Positions 1-7,686 are shown, numbered from the stretch's first letter. The stretch: 64,000 nucleotides of DNA from Acinetobacter towneri DSM 14962 = CIP 107472 (GCF_000368785.1 NZ_KB849689.1:487308-551307), one strand, 5' to 3'. The notes: a model not told the origin generated them from the letters alone. Program-made: numbers and translations.

Positions 1-1
1 A

Positions 2-268
2 GTAGCACATTTAGCAGAAGGAATTCGTGCAGAATTAATTGATACACCTATTCAAGTTACGACTATTTTCCCTGGTTATATTCGTACCGAAATCAACGAA
101 GGTGCAAAAAAACTGCCTTTTGAAGTTGATGAAAAAACAGGTTCACGCTTACTTGCTGCAGAAATTGAAAAAGCGCCAATTAAAGCCTATGTACCTAAAT
201 GGCCATGGTTGCCATTGGGCTTAGCTATGAAAGTTTTACCATTAAAATTGGTCAATAAACTCGGCTAA
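2..268 (+). CDS. Short-chain dehydrogenase/reductase, C-terminal part (partial)
   Basis: The frame is open from base 2 to a TAA at 266-268 and encodes the last 88 residues of a longer protein whose start lies outside the window. The segment PGYIRTEIN matches the PG-(Y/F)-(I/V)-xT region that follows the active site in classical SDR enzymes, and the tail (WPWLPLG, then a basic stretch ending LVNKLG) is typical of membrane-associated SDRs of Acinetobacter type. The Rossmann nucleotide motif and the YxxxK catalytic pair are upstream of the window, so substrate cannot be judged. A hairpin follows the stop. Confidence 0.75.
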   Translation, partial: VAHLAEGIRAELIDTPIQVTTIFPGYIRTEINEGAKKLPFEVDEKTGSRLLAAEIEKAPIKAYVPKWPWLPLGLAMKVLPLKLVNKLG

Positions 269-292
269 ATAGCAGCGATATCATAGTATTTG

Positions 293-355
293 AATAGCAT
301 CCTGAAATTTAAAGCTGATGATGAATGCAATCACTTTAAATGACACGATGCTATT
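293..355 (+). terminator. Composite hairpin downstream of the SDR gene
   Basis: AATAGCATC (293-301) is perfectly complementary to GATGCTATT (347-355), and inside it ATTTAAAG pairs with CTTTAAAT. The outer stem ends in a short T run. It probably terminates the SDR transcript. The nested, extended shape is longer than a usual intrinsic terminator. Confidence 0.55.
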
Positions 356-430
356 TTTATATTTGAGTCTCTACTTTTGTTTGGGTTTAAAATTTGTATT
401 TTCGGTTTTCGTATTTAAGAGTGAAATGTG

Positions 431-1141
431 ATGTGGCTTAGAACAGCAACCCTTGCCTTAATTCCCGCTTTGGTGATTCAGGGAAGTCGTGTTAAAAAGA
501 ACACGATCCGATTGCCTGAAGCCGAAGGCGCACGAGAAGGTATTACAGGGCAAGGGCAAACGCTGTCATTATTGATTTTAGGCGATTCTGCCGCTGCAGG
601 CGTTGGGGTAGCACATCAAAATGATGCGCTTTTAGGTGCGGTGATTTCTGCTTTGCAGCATCAGTACCAAGTACATTGGCGTTTAGAGGCGCAGTCTGGA
701 GATACTACCTCACAAGTCATTCAAAAAACGAAAAAACTGGTAAATCAAAAATATGATGTTGTGGTTACTTCTGTTGGTGTCAACGATGTAACACGCTTAA
801 TGTCGGCACAGACTTGGATTAAACAACAGCAACATTTTTATCAACTTATTCAAGCGAAATTCCAACCTGAATTAATCATTGCTACGGGGGTTCCACCAAT
901 GCATTTATTTCCCGCATTGCCCAATCCATTATCTTGGCTATTTGGACAATACGCAAAACAAATGAACTTACAATTAGAAAAAATGATTGCACAACAAGAA
1001 GATATGCAGTGGATTGAATATGATATTCGAAAATATCAATCCATGAATTTAGAAATGGCAAAAGATGGTTTTCATCCAAGTAAAGAAATTTACCAGATTT
1101 GGGGGAAAGAAGTCTCGGATAGGATTTTGGAGTGGTTTTAG
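431..1141 (+). CDS. SGNH/GDSL-family hydrolase
   Basis: The product (236 aa) is an esterase or lipase-like serine hydrolase. Block I is seen as LGDSAAAGVGV, with Ser as the nucleophile. Block III appears as SVGVNDVTRL, with the oxyanion Asn. Block V is DGFHPS, with the catalytic Asp and His. The N-terminus begins MWLRTATLALIPAL, a short hydrophobic stretch that could be a signal anchor. A GTG at 428 directly precedes the ATG; ATG 431 is preferred. Substrate is not predictable. It stands alone between a terminator-like hairpin and the next operon's promoter. Confidence 0.8.
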   Translation: MWLRTATLALIPALVIQGSRVKKNTIRLPEAEGAREGITGQGQTLSLLILGDSAAAGVGVAHQNDALLGAVISALQHQYQVHWRLEAQSGDTTSQVIQKTKKLVNQKYDVVVTSVGVNDVTRLMSAQTWIKQQQHFYQLIQAKFQPELIIATGVPPMHLFPALPNPLSWLFGQYAKQMNLQLEKMIAQQEDMQWIEYDIRKYQSMNLEMAKDGFHPSKEIYQIWGKEVSDRILEWF

Positions 1142-1162
1142 GTAAATTAACTTAAATAATGG

Positions 1163-1187
1163 TATAGTGTTAACAATCGTCAACACT
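1163..1187 (+). promoter_or_regulatory. Promoter -10 and imperfect palindromic operator
   Basis: TATAGT at 1163-1168 fits a -10 box. It overlaps an inverted repeat, AGTGTTAAC (1166-1174) and GTCAACACT (1179-1187), with one mismatch between the arms. This lies 35 bp before the HicA-like start codon and could be an autoregulatory operator bound by the HTH protein encoded two genes on. No convincing -35 box is seen. Confidence 0.45.
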
Positions 1188-1221
1188 AAATTATAATTAA
1201 ATCATCAAGCAGAATGAAAAT

Positions 1222-1365
1222 ATGAAGAAACATCCCAATAAACATATTCGCGAAGCAATTGAATATGCGATTGAAAACGGCTGGGATGTTGTCGATTCAG
1301 GTAAATCAGCACATGCAAAACAAATCTTGCGTAAAGTAAAGCAATGTCATGGAGATGAACTATGA
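1222..1365 (+). CDS. Short HicA-like protein, apparently lacking its middle
   Basis: This 47-aa reading frame starts at ATG 1222 and overlaps the next gene by ATGA, so the two are translationally coupled. The N-terminus (KKHPNKHIREAIEYAIENGW) resembles the start of small HicA-like proteins that are usually about 70-80 aa. The end (SAHAKQILRKVKQC) resembles their C-terminus (NHAxQIRxxV.xC). The central section normally found between these ends seems to be missing. It may be a natural short form or an internal deletion product. The family comparison is from memory and needs an alignment. Confidence 0.55.
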   Translation: MKKHPNKHIREAIEYAIENGWDVVDSGKSAHAKQILRKVKQCHGDEL

Positions 1366-1814
1366 ATAACTATCACTTTACTGTTGTGGTACGTGACGTA
1401 CGTTCTGATCTGTCTGTGCTAGAAGATAAGTTCTTTGAAGCGGGTTGTGATGATGCATTAGTTTGCAGTTATAACGATACAATTTATCTTGAGTTTGACC
1501 GTGAAGCTGAAAATGCAGAACAAGCGATTCACTCAGCATTAGACAATATTCGCTCATTAGGATTTCATGATCTGATAGTAGAAGAGCAAGGTTATTCAAC
1601 TTTGGCAGTAATGGCTGAACGTGCTGGAATGACTCGTCAAGCATTATCTTTATATGCGCAAAATAAACGTGGTGACGGAAACTTTCCACGTCCGATGTAT
1701 GGACTTGCATCTAGATCTGCAATGTATTTTTGGCCAGAAGTTGCGACATGGTTATTCAATCAAGGGAAGTTACATAAAAATCATTATGAAGTTGCTCGTA
1801 CTGCAATGTCTTAG
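1362..1814 (+). CDS. HTH-domain protein, partner of the HicA-like gene
   Basis: The protein has 150 aa. Residues 1-70 form an acidic domain without a recognised family. Around residues 80-110 the pattern YSTLAVMAERAGMTRQALSL looks like a helix-turn-helix of AlpA/XRE type, followed by NFPRPMYGLASRSAMYFWPEV, which resembles the winged part of MerR/AlpA-like DNA binders. Overlap with the upstream 47-aa gene and its position suggest a two-gene regulator or toxin-antitoxin-like unit in which this is the DNA-binding partner. Function is inferred from context only. Confidence 0.6.
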   Translation: MNNYHFTVVVRDVRSDLSVLEDKFFEAGCDDALVCSYNDTIYLEFDREAENAEQAIHSALDNIRSLGFHDLIVEEQGYSTLAVMAERAGMTRQALSLYAQNKRGDGNFPRPMYGLASRSAMYFWPEVATWLFNQGKLHKNHYEVARTAMS

Positions 1815-1846
1815 CTTAATTTAAAGACCAAAGGTTCAATCTATAA

Positions 1847-1993
1847 ATGTCTAATTCTAAAATAGAAACCCATCCACTCGAACCCTTTTTACCAGCCAAT
1901 GCCAAGCTGTTAATGCTTGGGAGTTTTCCACCACCTAAAAGCCGTTGGAAAATGGATTTTTATTATCCGAATTATCAAAATGTTAGCTACTAA
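1847..1993 (+). pseudogene. 5' fragment of the glycosylase gene split by prophage insertion
   Basis: ATG 1847 opens MSNSKIETHPLEPF and continues identically to the intact gene at 49739 up to PNYQN. The frame then runs into phage DNA and stops at TAA 1991-1993 (48 aa). This is the original host 5' end of the uracil-DNA-glycosylase-family gene. It retains the host start codon and upstream region, but the product would lack every catalytic segment. The first codons differ from those of the phage-supplied copy (MSEIETHP). Confidence 0.9.
1860..1982. repeat. attL: 123-bp direct repeat with attR
   Basis: Bases 1860-1982 are identical to 49746-49868 as read by eye, with divergence immediately outside on both sides. 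The repeat begins AAATAGAAACCCATCC and ends ATTATCAAAATG. It is internal to the start of the glycosylase gene. The integrase gene lies 136 bp inside. This is the expected arrangement of a tyrosine-integrase prophage end. Confidence 0.93.
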
Positions 1994-1998
1994 TAAAA

Positions 1999-2097
1999 TG
2001 CTAAGTTACTGTATATAAATAGTTTTATAGTATATTTTCGCCCTAAAAAATGGGCAAAACACACTAAATGGAACATAATGAAAACAATAACTTAGCA
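1999..2097. repeat. 10-bp inverted repeat next to attL
   Basis: TGCTAAGTTA (1999-2008) is the exact reverse complement of TAACTTAGCA (2088-2097). The two arms flank an A+T-rich spacer with a small GCCC/GGGC hairpin between attL and the integrase stop. They are candidates for arm-type integrase or Xis sites. This is inference from position. Confidence 0.4.
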
Positions 2098-2117
2098 ATA
2101 CGTTTTGCAAAAAACTT

Positions 2118-3248
2118 TTATGTCACTTCTGCAAATGGCAGCTTAATCCCAACATCCACATCGTTCCAAATAATTTCATGACCAGACTCGTAGTGTTCGG
2201 TCATTTTAACTGAGCTATGACCTGCCAATGCCTGGGCGCTTCGACCTGCTTTTTTATGCAAGAAAATAGCCAATGCACGTATTTCGTGGAAGGTCGGAAT
2301 TTGTCTACCCTCTAATTTTGGATAGGCATTTGAAAGTTTGACGATCCTCAAAAATTCCTCAGACAAATACAAAGGTAGGATTTGAGTCCAGTGTTCTTTC
2401 TTTGAGTTTTTGACCTTTCTTTTTGGCACATAATGAATCACAAAAGGGCTAGGGACATTGTCCGATTTACAACGATCCAATACCTGCTGTAATTCATCAT
2501 CAATCTTTATTCGGATATAGCCTGAACCATCTAGAACTTCAAAATCATCCACTGGATCATCAGTCGTTTTTTGCTGGGCAATATGAATATATCCATCATG
2601 AATATCAGTCCAACGAATGTTGACAATGTCCGATCGGCGTTGGGTTGTTAACAGCGATAGATCAATTGCATTTTGCAGCCATAAAGGGGAATGATTACGA
2701 ATAATCTGCAGTCCCTCAACGGTATGTCTTTTTCTTTGCTTGGGCACATAGCGGCTAAGTGTAATTCGTGCTGGGTTATCTGGACATAACCCTTTACTCA
2801 CCGCCACATCAAAAATGTTGCACAGCAAACTGCGTACAGATTTACTATTTGAAGGCGTGAGACTATCAAGGTATTCATTGACCATTTTCAGAGTAATCGA
2901 TTCAAGTTCTTTGTTTCCCCAGACTTTACACAGTCTGTTTAGCTGAACCTGATAAGTCTGCCGAGTATTTTCAGATATTGGTCGGCCATCTTTCCGACGC
3001 TTATTAAGTAAATACTCATCAGCAAAGCTTCCAAATAAGACACCACCTCCAAGAACCCTAGACACTAAGTCTGTCTCAATCATTAACATCTCATTTAATT
3101 TTCGAGCTGCTTGAAAGGCTTTATTTTTGTCAGTTCCCATTGAGTGAAACTTTCCCGTAATGGGGTGGCGGTAACGCCAAGCATTACCATCACCCCGATA
3201 TAAATTAGCAGGAATATCCTTATTTCCTTTATTGCGTGGTCGAGCCAT
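2118..3248 (-). CDS. int: Phage tyrosine integrase
   Basis: This 376-aa site-specific recombinase should insert and excise the prophage at the glycosylase gene. The catalytic domain shows Arg205 in TTQRRSD, the HxxR box as HEIR (321-324), His344 in AGHSS, and the nucleophile Tyr353 in EHYE. Residues 1-70 form a basic arm-binding region and about 70-165 a SAM-like core-binding domain (phage integrase family). The length is normal for lambda-type integrases. The gene reads away from the rest of the phage, with its 3' end facing attL and the Xis gene 4 bp upstream, so int and xis are probably co-expressed. Confidence 0.95.
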   Translation of the reverse strand: MARPRNKGNKDIPANLYRGDGNAWRYRHPITGKFHSMGTDKNKAFQAARKLNEMLMIETDLVSRVLGGGVLFGSFADEYLLNKRRKDGRPISENTRQTYQVQLNRLCKVWGNKELESITLKMVNEYLDSLTPSNSKSVRSLLCNIFDVAVSKGLCPDNPARITLSRYVPKQRKRHTVEGLQIIRNHSPLWLQNAIDLSLLTTQRRSDIVNIRWTDIHDGYIHIAQQKTTDDPVDDFEVLDGSGYIRIKIDDELQQVLDRCKSDNVPSPFVIHYVPKRKVKNSKKEHWTQILPLYLSEEFLRIVKLSNAYPKLEGRQIPTFHEIRALAIFLHKKAGRSAQALAGHSSVKMTEHYESGHEIIWNDVDVGIKLPFAEVT

Positions 3249-3252
3249 ATTT

Positions 3253-3459
3253 TTAGCCTCGCAACACCTTATCCACTAAATCATCACCAGTTTGTTGCTG
3301 GTAAATATGCCACTGTATATACCAATGTTTGCCTTTTTGCTCAGCAGGAATTAGGCCCAATCTACAGTGACGTGCAATAGTTTGGCGCGTTGGTGGAGTT
3401 GCACCTTCGGTACCATAAACGCGCTTAATAAATTCAGAAACTTTAATTAAACAGGTCAT
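3253..3459 (-). CDS. Excisionase-like small DNA-binding protein
   Basis: The 68-aa basic protein has a winged-helix pattern: PTRQTIARHCRLGLIPAEQ followed by KGKHWYIQW. This is the usual layout of Xis/AlpA-like proteins, where a recognition helix is followed by a wing containing W/Y residues. It lies directly upstream of the integrase gene, the standard place for the recombination directionality factor. No catalytic function is expected. The assignment rests on motif shape and context. Confidence 0.75.
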   Translation of the reverse strand: MTCLIKVSEFIKRVYGTEGATPPTRQTIARHCRLGLIPAEQKGKHWYIQWHIYQQQTGDDLVDKVLRG

Positions 3460-3465
3460 AGCTCG

Positions 3466-3756
3466 TTACTCCTTAGCCTCAAGCACAGTTTTAACAGCGA
3501 TCGTAATCAGCTCTTGAAGGCGTTCGTGGGTAATAGTTATTTGCCCAGGCACATCTGCTTTCAGTTTTTCAATCTGTTCAACAAGTTTATTGTTGATTTC
3601 AAATTGTTCGAGTAGGGCTTTTTCGGATTGGGCTTTGGAAAAAATCCAAGCTTCCCAAGCAAAGGTTTTACAATATTCAGTTCCGCCCGCGCGGTGATAT
3701 TGCCCCTCGGTTTCCCACCAATGTTCAAAAAGATCACTTTCTTTCTGCAAATCCAT
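3466..3756 (-). CDS. Hypothetical early phage protein
   Basis: The protein (96 aa) is acidic, with many Trp and Glu residues in the first half (FEHWWETEGQYHRAGG) and a helical, probably coiled second half. I do not recognise a family. ATG 3756 is preferred over the GTG at 3759 because it overlaps the stop of the upstream gene (TGATG). It belongs to the leftward early operon and is translationally coupled to its neighbour. Confidence 0.7.
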   Translation of the reverse strand: MDLQKESDLFEHWWETEGQYHRAGGTEYCKTFAWEAWIFSKAQSEKALLEQFEINNKLVEQIEKLKADVPGQITITHERLQELITIAVKTVLEAKE

Positions 3757-4097
3757 CACGCCACCATCAAATAATTAAAGTTTTTAGCACGACTGACTTC
3801 TACATTTGCTTCACGTTCTAAGCGACTTAAAAAACCAGCTGCTTCATTTAAATAGCATCTGCAAAACTGTCTAAATTTGCGCTGACACGCTTCATTCATT
3901 AAATAGTCTTGCTGTGCTTTTGCCTTGTGACAGAAGATTTTGAGTACACTGTCACCACGACGCATTACCAATGCATCTTTCTTAAGTTGTGGTCTGTACC
4001 CATCGCAGTACAGCCAGTATGAAAATAAATTGGTGAATTGGTGTGGTATTCGGGTCATCATGTCGTCACCCATTTTTATAAACGATTTAATTTTCAT
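3756..4097 (-). CDS. Hypothetical early phage protein
   Basis: The start at 4097 (MKIKSFIKMGDD) has GGAGAG seven bases upstream, better than the in-frame ATG at 4118. The 113-aa product is basic and Cys-containing (IFCHKAKAQ, QFCRCYLNEAAGF), with no recognised domain. Similar small proteins are common between recT/exonuclease genes and xis in siphophages, but nothing here shows its role. Its end overlaps the next gene by TGATG. Confidence 0.7.
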   Translation of the reverse strand: MKIKSFIKMGDDMMTRIPHQFTNLFSYWLYCDGYRPQLKKDALVMRRGDSVLKIFCHKAKAQQDYLMNEACQRKFRQFCRCYLNEAAGFLSRLEREANVEVSRAKNFNYLMVA

Positions 4098-4113
4098 GCT
4101 TACGCTCTCCATC

Positions 4114-4131
4114 TGCACCCCGAAGGGTGCA
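4114..4131 (-). terminator. Short hairpin downstream of recT
   Basis: TGCACCC-CGAA-GGGTGCA forms a perfect 7-bp stem with a tetraloop between recT and the next gene in the leftward operon. No T run follows on the minus strand, so it may be a processing or pause site rather than a true terminator. Confidence 0.4.
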
Positions 4132-4142
4132 TGTACCCGTGG

Positions 4143-5135
4143 TTAAGGCGTGAGAGCAGCCTCTTGCGCTTCATACGCTGAATTAATTTGAGCAATTTGC
4201 TGTTCAGTCATTTTCGCTGTAAATGGTTCAAAACGGGTCGCCATGACTGTATTCAACGTATCCAAGTCGCTTGCGTTGTTGATTTCATCAATGACAGCAT
4301 TCACAGATTCAGCAGGGAACATCTGAGCTTCTTTAAGCTCTTTGTGCTTGGCTTTGTATGCCTCACCAATTTCAGATTTGGCAGGCTCACCCAAATTAAG
4401 TGCCGCAATATCAGCACCGACCTGCTTCAAATCATCAAGTGACGTTGCGTTATCAATGCGCTGGTAATATGGTGTTAAGTCAATTTCAGTAGCAACAGAC
4501 TCAACCGCCTGCTTCTTAGCCATGCGTGCTTTTAATGCTGACGAACCACTATTGGCTTTTGCTGTGCTTGTTTCAGGTGTAACCGCAGCAGGGGTAATAT
4601 CAATTTCCTTATCCTTTTCTTCCTCAGCAATTGCCATACCTTTGAGCACGTCAGGGAAGACATCACGCAAAGCATAAGAGCGTGCGCGTAACTTCATCAT
4701 GCGCTTTGGATACTGTGTCCAAGGTCCTTGCTTACCTGATAAGCCTGCTTTTTTAGCATCCTCCATACTGAATTCTGAAACGGTTGGCTCTTCGCCTTTT
4801 CGCTTTACAGTGCAAATCGCCTTGGTACCATCTTCTGAAAGTTCTTCACGGATGAAGTCAAGTAAGCCTGAGCCACGCACCAAAGCAAGCATTGCATCAC
4901 CCCAGATAGATGGGCGACCATTAATTACAGCAATGTTTTGCATTGCTTGAAGTGGCTGCAATCCAATTTCAGCACCCCATTGCATAGCAACAAGAATGTT
5001 GCCTGGCTTGCGCTGATAATCCTTTGGAACAATGTCAGAACCCGCTAAAAGGTCAGCAATCTGCATTGCTTCTTGCAGTGTTGTAGGCGTTAAAAAGTTC
5101 ACTGCAGTATTTTGAGTTGTGGTGATGTTGGTCAT
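4143..5135 (-). CDS. recT: RecT-family single-strand annealing protein
   Basis: The 330-aa protein should anneal complementary single strands in phage recombination. The family signature is clear: QRKPGNILVAMQWGAEIGLQ, then INGRPSIWGDAMLALV and the later KLRARSYALRDVFPDVLKG. These are conserved in the RecT/Redbeta-like fold. The C-terminal third (after about residue 190) is variable and acidic, as usual. It lies 29 bp downstream of the YqaJ nuclease gene, its expected partner for generating the 3' tails it binds. Confidence 0.92.
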   Translation of the reverse strand: MTNITTTQNTAVNFLTPTTLQEAMQIADLLAGSDIVPKDYQRKPGNILVAMQWGAEIGLQPLQAMQNIAVINGRPSIWGDAMLALVRGSGLLDFIREELSEDGTKAICTVKRKGEEPTVSEFSMEDAKKAGLSGKQGPWTQYPKRMMKLRARSYALRDVFPDVLKGMAIAEEEKDKEIDITPAAVTPETSTAKANSGSSALKARMAKKQAVESVATEIDLTPYYQRIDNATSLDDLKQVGADIAALNLGEPAKSEIGEAYKAKHKELKEAQMFPAESVNAVIDEINNASDLDTLNTVMATRFEPFTAKMTEQQIAQINSAYEAQEAALTP

Positions 5136-5164
5136 ATTTAAATTCCTATACTTTAGTTATTGGT

Positions 5165-6142
5165 TTAAGACACGCGCAGCACACGAGTGCTAGAGGTCTT
5201 TAAAAATTGCTCATAAATCTCAGGATGTGCAGCCTTTAAAGCTTTGCTGTCCAACGTGTTGCGTTCCTGATATTTGAATGTGGCCAAACGCTTTTCTTCA
5301 GCAATAATCATTTCTGCATCTTCCATTCGTGTGCAGATCTGCAGCTTTAATGCATCAAGTTCGCCACTTGCTTCTTTGATAGTGCTGTTGAGTTCTTTGT
5401 ATTCAGTGATGATCTGCGCCAACTCGCTATCAGCTTCCACAGCCTGATCAGGATTATGTTTTGACCAGCGGTGCAAGACATCATCAAACGTGGTTGGTGC
5501 AGGTGGTACATCCGCTAGCACATGCTCATGCCAAAATTCAGAACATTGTTCAATAAGCATTTCAAATAATTCAGGATCAAAAGCAATTTGATAGGTACGG
5601 AACTTTTGACCACCGATTAACACACCTAGATCACACAACGATGCACCTGTAATGCCCATGTACCACTGGCATTGAGTCAGGTAATAATCAGGTACCGATT
5701 CGGTTTGCTCATCACCCCAAAGTTTTGCCAAGTATTGGTTTGCAGTCTTGCACTCAAGGATTCGGTCTGTGGTCAGCTTTCCATTTTTGATGCGCACATT
5801 ACCTGCAATTTCAGGATTAATGATTGCACGGTCGATATTGGCGCGTGCCCAATGATGGACTTCATGCTCTAGTGTTTTATTGACACGTTGAACTTTTACA
5901 CCGTGGCGTTTTGCGTATTCTTTGGCAACAATGTCTTCCAAAGTATTGCCCCAGTAAGCAGCCTCGGATTGAGAATCTTCAAGTTCAGACCGTGAAGTTT
6001 TATCAAGCCACAATTGATAAGGTGATTTGTATTTGCTCAAACCAAGGATTGCCGCCACATCAGAACCACCAATGCCTAAACGACGAGACTCAAGCCATTC
6101 TTGGCGAGCGTTTTCAGCGCTTTGTAAATTGATTGCGTTCAT
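5165..6142 (-). CDS. YqaJ-type phage recombination exonuclease
   Basis: The 325-aa nuclease of the lambda-exonuclease/YqaJ family should resect double-stranded ends for RecT. Motifs run in order: WLESRRLGIGGSDVAAILG near the N-terminus, WGNTLEDIVAKEY (acidic residue), RILECKTAN (the E-x-K of the PD-(D/E)XK core) and YYLTQCQWYMGITG. Residues 225-300 are helical and probably oligomerise or contact the partner. Length is normal. It is the second gene of the leftward operon controlled by the promoter at 6438-6465. Confidence 0.92.
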   Translation of the reverse strand: MNAINLQSAENARQEWLESRRLGIGGSDVAAILGLSKYKSPYQLWLDKTSRSELEDSQSEAAYWGNTLEDIVAKEYAKRHGVKVQRVNKTLEHEVHHWARANIDRAIINPEIAGNVRIKNGKLTTDRILECKTANQYLAKLWGDEQTESVPDYYLTQCQWYMGITGASLCDLGVLIGGQKFRTYQIAFDPELFEMLIEQCSEFWHEHVLADVPPAPTTFDDVLHRWSKHNPDQAVEADSELAQIITEYKELNSTIKEASGELDALKLQICTRMEDAEMIIAEEKRLATFKYQERNTLDSKALKAAHPEIYEQFLKTSSTRVLRVS

Positions 6143-6366
6143 TATCGTGTAGCCTCCAAATGTGCCTTGGTTGCATTGATCTGATTTTCGTATTCAGCGT
6201 CACAAGCCTTTAAACTCATGGCCATAAAACCGAAAATGCATGCAGCTAATACTGCAGATGCCGCAGCATCGGAAAGGATTTTTTTGAAGCGAAGTGATAG
6301 GCGCTTTTTATTTTGGCGCTGTATCAACATTGCGACTAACTTGCTATGGGATGTGTTTTGTTTCAT
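6142..6366 (-). CDS. Small phage membrane protein
   Basis: The start at 6366 (MKQNTSHSKLVAML) is chosen because it follows GAGATAAGT. A longer reading frame to 6531 would run through the promoter and operators. The 74-aa product has a basic N-terminus and one hydrophobic segment, AASAVLAACIFGFMAMSL. The stop overlaps the next start (ATGA), so it heads the recombination operon. Function is unknown. Confidence 0.65.
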   Translation of the reverse strand: MKQNTSHSKLVAMLIQRQNKKRLSLRFKKILSDAAASAVLAACIFGFMAMSLKACDAEYENQINATKAHLEATR

Positions 6367-6386
6367 ACTTATCTCGCTATATGCAG

Positions 6387-6421
6387 AGCACCCAGAAGGT
6401 CGAAGGTCGGGGTGCTTTTTT
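6387..6421 (+). terminator. Intrinsic terminator or attenuator in the leftward leader
   Basis: AGCACCC (6387-6393) pairs with GGGTGCT (6410-6416), followed on the plus strand by a T run. It would stop rightward transcripts before the leftward promoter. On the minus strand it lies in the 5' leader of the early operon and has no T run. Confidence 0.6.
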
Positions 6422-6437
6422 GTGCCTAGTGAAATAA

Positions 6438-6465
6438 ATACTACTTTAAGTAGAATTAAAGTCAA
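6438..6465 (-). promoter_or_regulatory. Leftward early promoter with CI-type operator
   Basis: Reading leftward, TTGACT (6465-6460) and TAGTAT (6443-6438) are separated by 16 bp. The perfect palindrome CTACTTTAAGTAG at 6441-6453 covers the -10 box and spacer. The same 13-bp sequence occurs at the CI/Cro switch (12668-12680), so this is very probably the OL-type site through which CI silences the recombination operon. Confidence 0.75.
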
Positions 6466-6484
6466 TACTTTGTAGAAAATAATT

Positions 6485-6497
6485 CTACTTTTAGTTG
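6485..6497. promoter_or_regulatory. Second, degenerate CI-type operator
   Basis: CTACTTTTAGTTG differs from the CTACTTTAAGTAG palindrome at two positions and lies 44 bp from it, similar to the spacing between outer operators at the CI/Cro switch. A TATAGT at 6510-6515 may be the -10 of a short rightward transcript for the gene at 6562. Confidence 0.45.
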
Positions 6498-6524
6498 TTT
6501 TTTGTTTTATAGTAGACAAAAGAA

Positions 6525-6549
6525 AACCCACCGCTGGGGTGGGTTGTTT
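6525..6549 (+). terminator. Hairpin before the 56-aa gene
   Basis: AACCCACC (6525-6532) pairs with GGTGGGTT (6538-6545). The stem ends in a few T residues immediately before the Shine-Dalgarno GGAG of the gene at 6562. It is a weak terminator or a leader structure. Confidence 0.5.
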
Positions 6550-6561
6550 GGAGTTTACAAG

Positions 6562-6732
6562 ATGACTAGAGAAGAATTTCGAGCAAATTTATATCAAACT
6601 TACGTATCTACTGGTATGAATGACCATGCATTAATACAAGAGTACATACATGTTGCTGAATCCTTTGTTTTTGACAAAAAGAAACATACTAAGATTGATG
6701 AGGAAAACCTGATCAAAAGGTTTCAAAATTAA
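6562..6732 (+). CDS. Small hypothetical phage protein
   Basis: ATG 6562 follows GGAG at about ten bases, so a longer frame starting at 6502 is unlikely. The 56-aa acidic helical product starts MTREEFRANLYQTY. No family is recognised. It converges with the small minus-strand gene at 6729-6902, and the two stop codons overlap. Confidence 0.6.
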   Translation: MTREEFRANLYQTYVSTGMNDHALIQEYIHVAESFVFDKKKHTKIDEENLIKRFQN

Positions 6733-6902
6733 TCTGATTCCTTAATGACTTTTAGACACTCAAGATAAAGTTCTTTCCAGTAGCTAACAAGTCCAGATTG
6801 GCTATTATCTCTAAGATGGGTTGAGTTTTGGCACACTTGTCGTTGCTTTATAATCTTCTCGGCCATATCTAAAGCTAAGCGTTTTTCTTCAATAGAAGCC
6901 AT
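6729..6902 (-). CDS. Small hypothetical phage protein
   Basis: This 57-aa frame begins MASIEEKRLALDMAEKI and has a strong Shine-Dalgarno (GGAGG) eight bases upstream. It is mainly helical with two Cys residues. It is a likely real early gene that is easy to miss because of its size. Its stop overlaps the convergent gene. Function is unknown. Confidence 0.6.
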   Translation of the reverse strand: MASIEEKRLALDMAEKIIKQRQVCQNSTHLRDNSQSGLVSYWKELYLECLKVIKESD

Positions 6903-7077
6903 ATTATTTCCTCCACCCGATCTGTTTTAAAGGACTGCGTCGGGTTCGCAGTTGTAGTTTTTGTTAAATTCCTAAAATACAGCAGTCAATGCGATTAAAG
7001 CAGGTATCGCCTGTATGAATAAAATTTTTACGCATCTAGGATCATACAATAATTTTAGTGGGTTATTTTTGCTAAAT

Positions 7078-7101
7078 TAAAAACCCACCGCAGGGTGGGT
7101 T
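7078..7101 (-). terminator. Intrinsic terminator of the gene at 7108
   Basis: AACCCACC (7082-7089) pairs with GGTGGGTT (7094-7101), and the A run at 7077-7083 gives a T run on the minus strand. It lies just after the stop of the 192-aa gene. The stretch 6903-7077 to its left holds no gene that I can support. Confidence 0.7.
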
Positions 7102-7107
7102 GGTGTT

Positions 7108-7686
7108 TTAAGGGCGATAGTTATTAAAAAATTTAAATTCCTCAAGGAGAGGATGGCTTTTAGGATCAGCGCTTGCCCTGTGCTTCTTTTGATATTCCAT
7201 GTAGTCATCATAGTTGTTGATTTTGCTCCAAGCTTTAGGTTTCTTTTCCTGAAACCAGCCTTTCTGAACATAACTATCTATAGGAATATGAAAAAAACGT
7301 GCATTTTTTTCAATATTTTTAATTCTGTGTTCACCTAATACCAGCCAGTATTTCAGTGTCATATTTATCCATTTTTGCGCCTGGCCATAAGTTAAGACGC
7401 TCCAAGTACCAATTAAGGAATCACATAATTTTTGGTGTAGTGAATCGAAATCTTCCTGTGATTCAAGCTCTTTTGAAATAAGTACAAGCAGTTGGCTTTT
7501 TAAAAAATCTTCACATTTAATCTTATTACTTGGATGCAAATCTCTATCATTAATTTTTAATGTGCGATTAAAGTCCAAATAAGCCTTACGAATCCCCGCA
7601 TACTCAAATCCATCTGCTGTATTGAAAAGTAATCTAATAAGAAAGTCGTCACGTAAATTTTGAGGCAAGAAAGCGTCTGTTTGCAT
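7108..7686 (-). CDS. Hypothetical prophage protein
   Basis: The 192-aa soluble protein has no motif I recognise. It is helical with several aromatic residues (GWFQEKKPKAWSKINNYDDY) and contains a segment WSVLTYGQAQKWINMTLKYW. It is a single-gene minus-strand unit with its own terminator, placed among accessory genes between the recombination operon and the toxin-antitoxin pair. It may be a lysogenic-conversion gene, but that is position-based inference. Confidence 0.6.
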   Translation of the reverse strand: MQTDAFLPQNLRDDFLIRLLFNTADGFEYAGIRKAYLDFNRTLKINDRDLHPSNKIKCEDFLKSQLLVLISKELESQEDFDSLHQKLCDSLIGTWSVLTYGQAQKWINMTLKYWLVLGEHRIKNIEKNARFFHIPIDSYVQKGWFQEKKPKAWSKINNYDDYMEYQKKHRASADPKSHPLLEEFKFFNNYRP

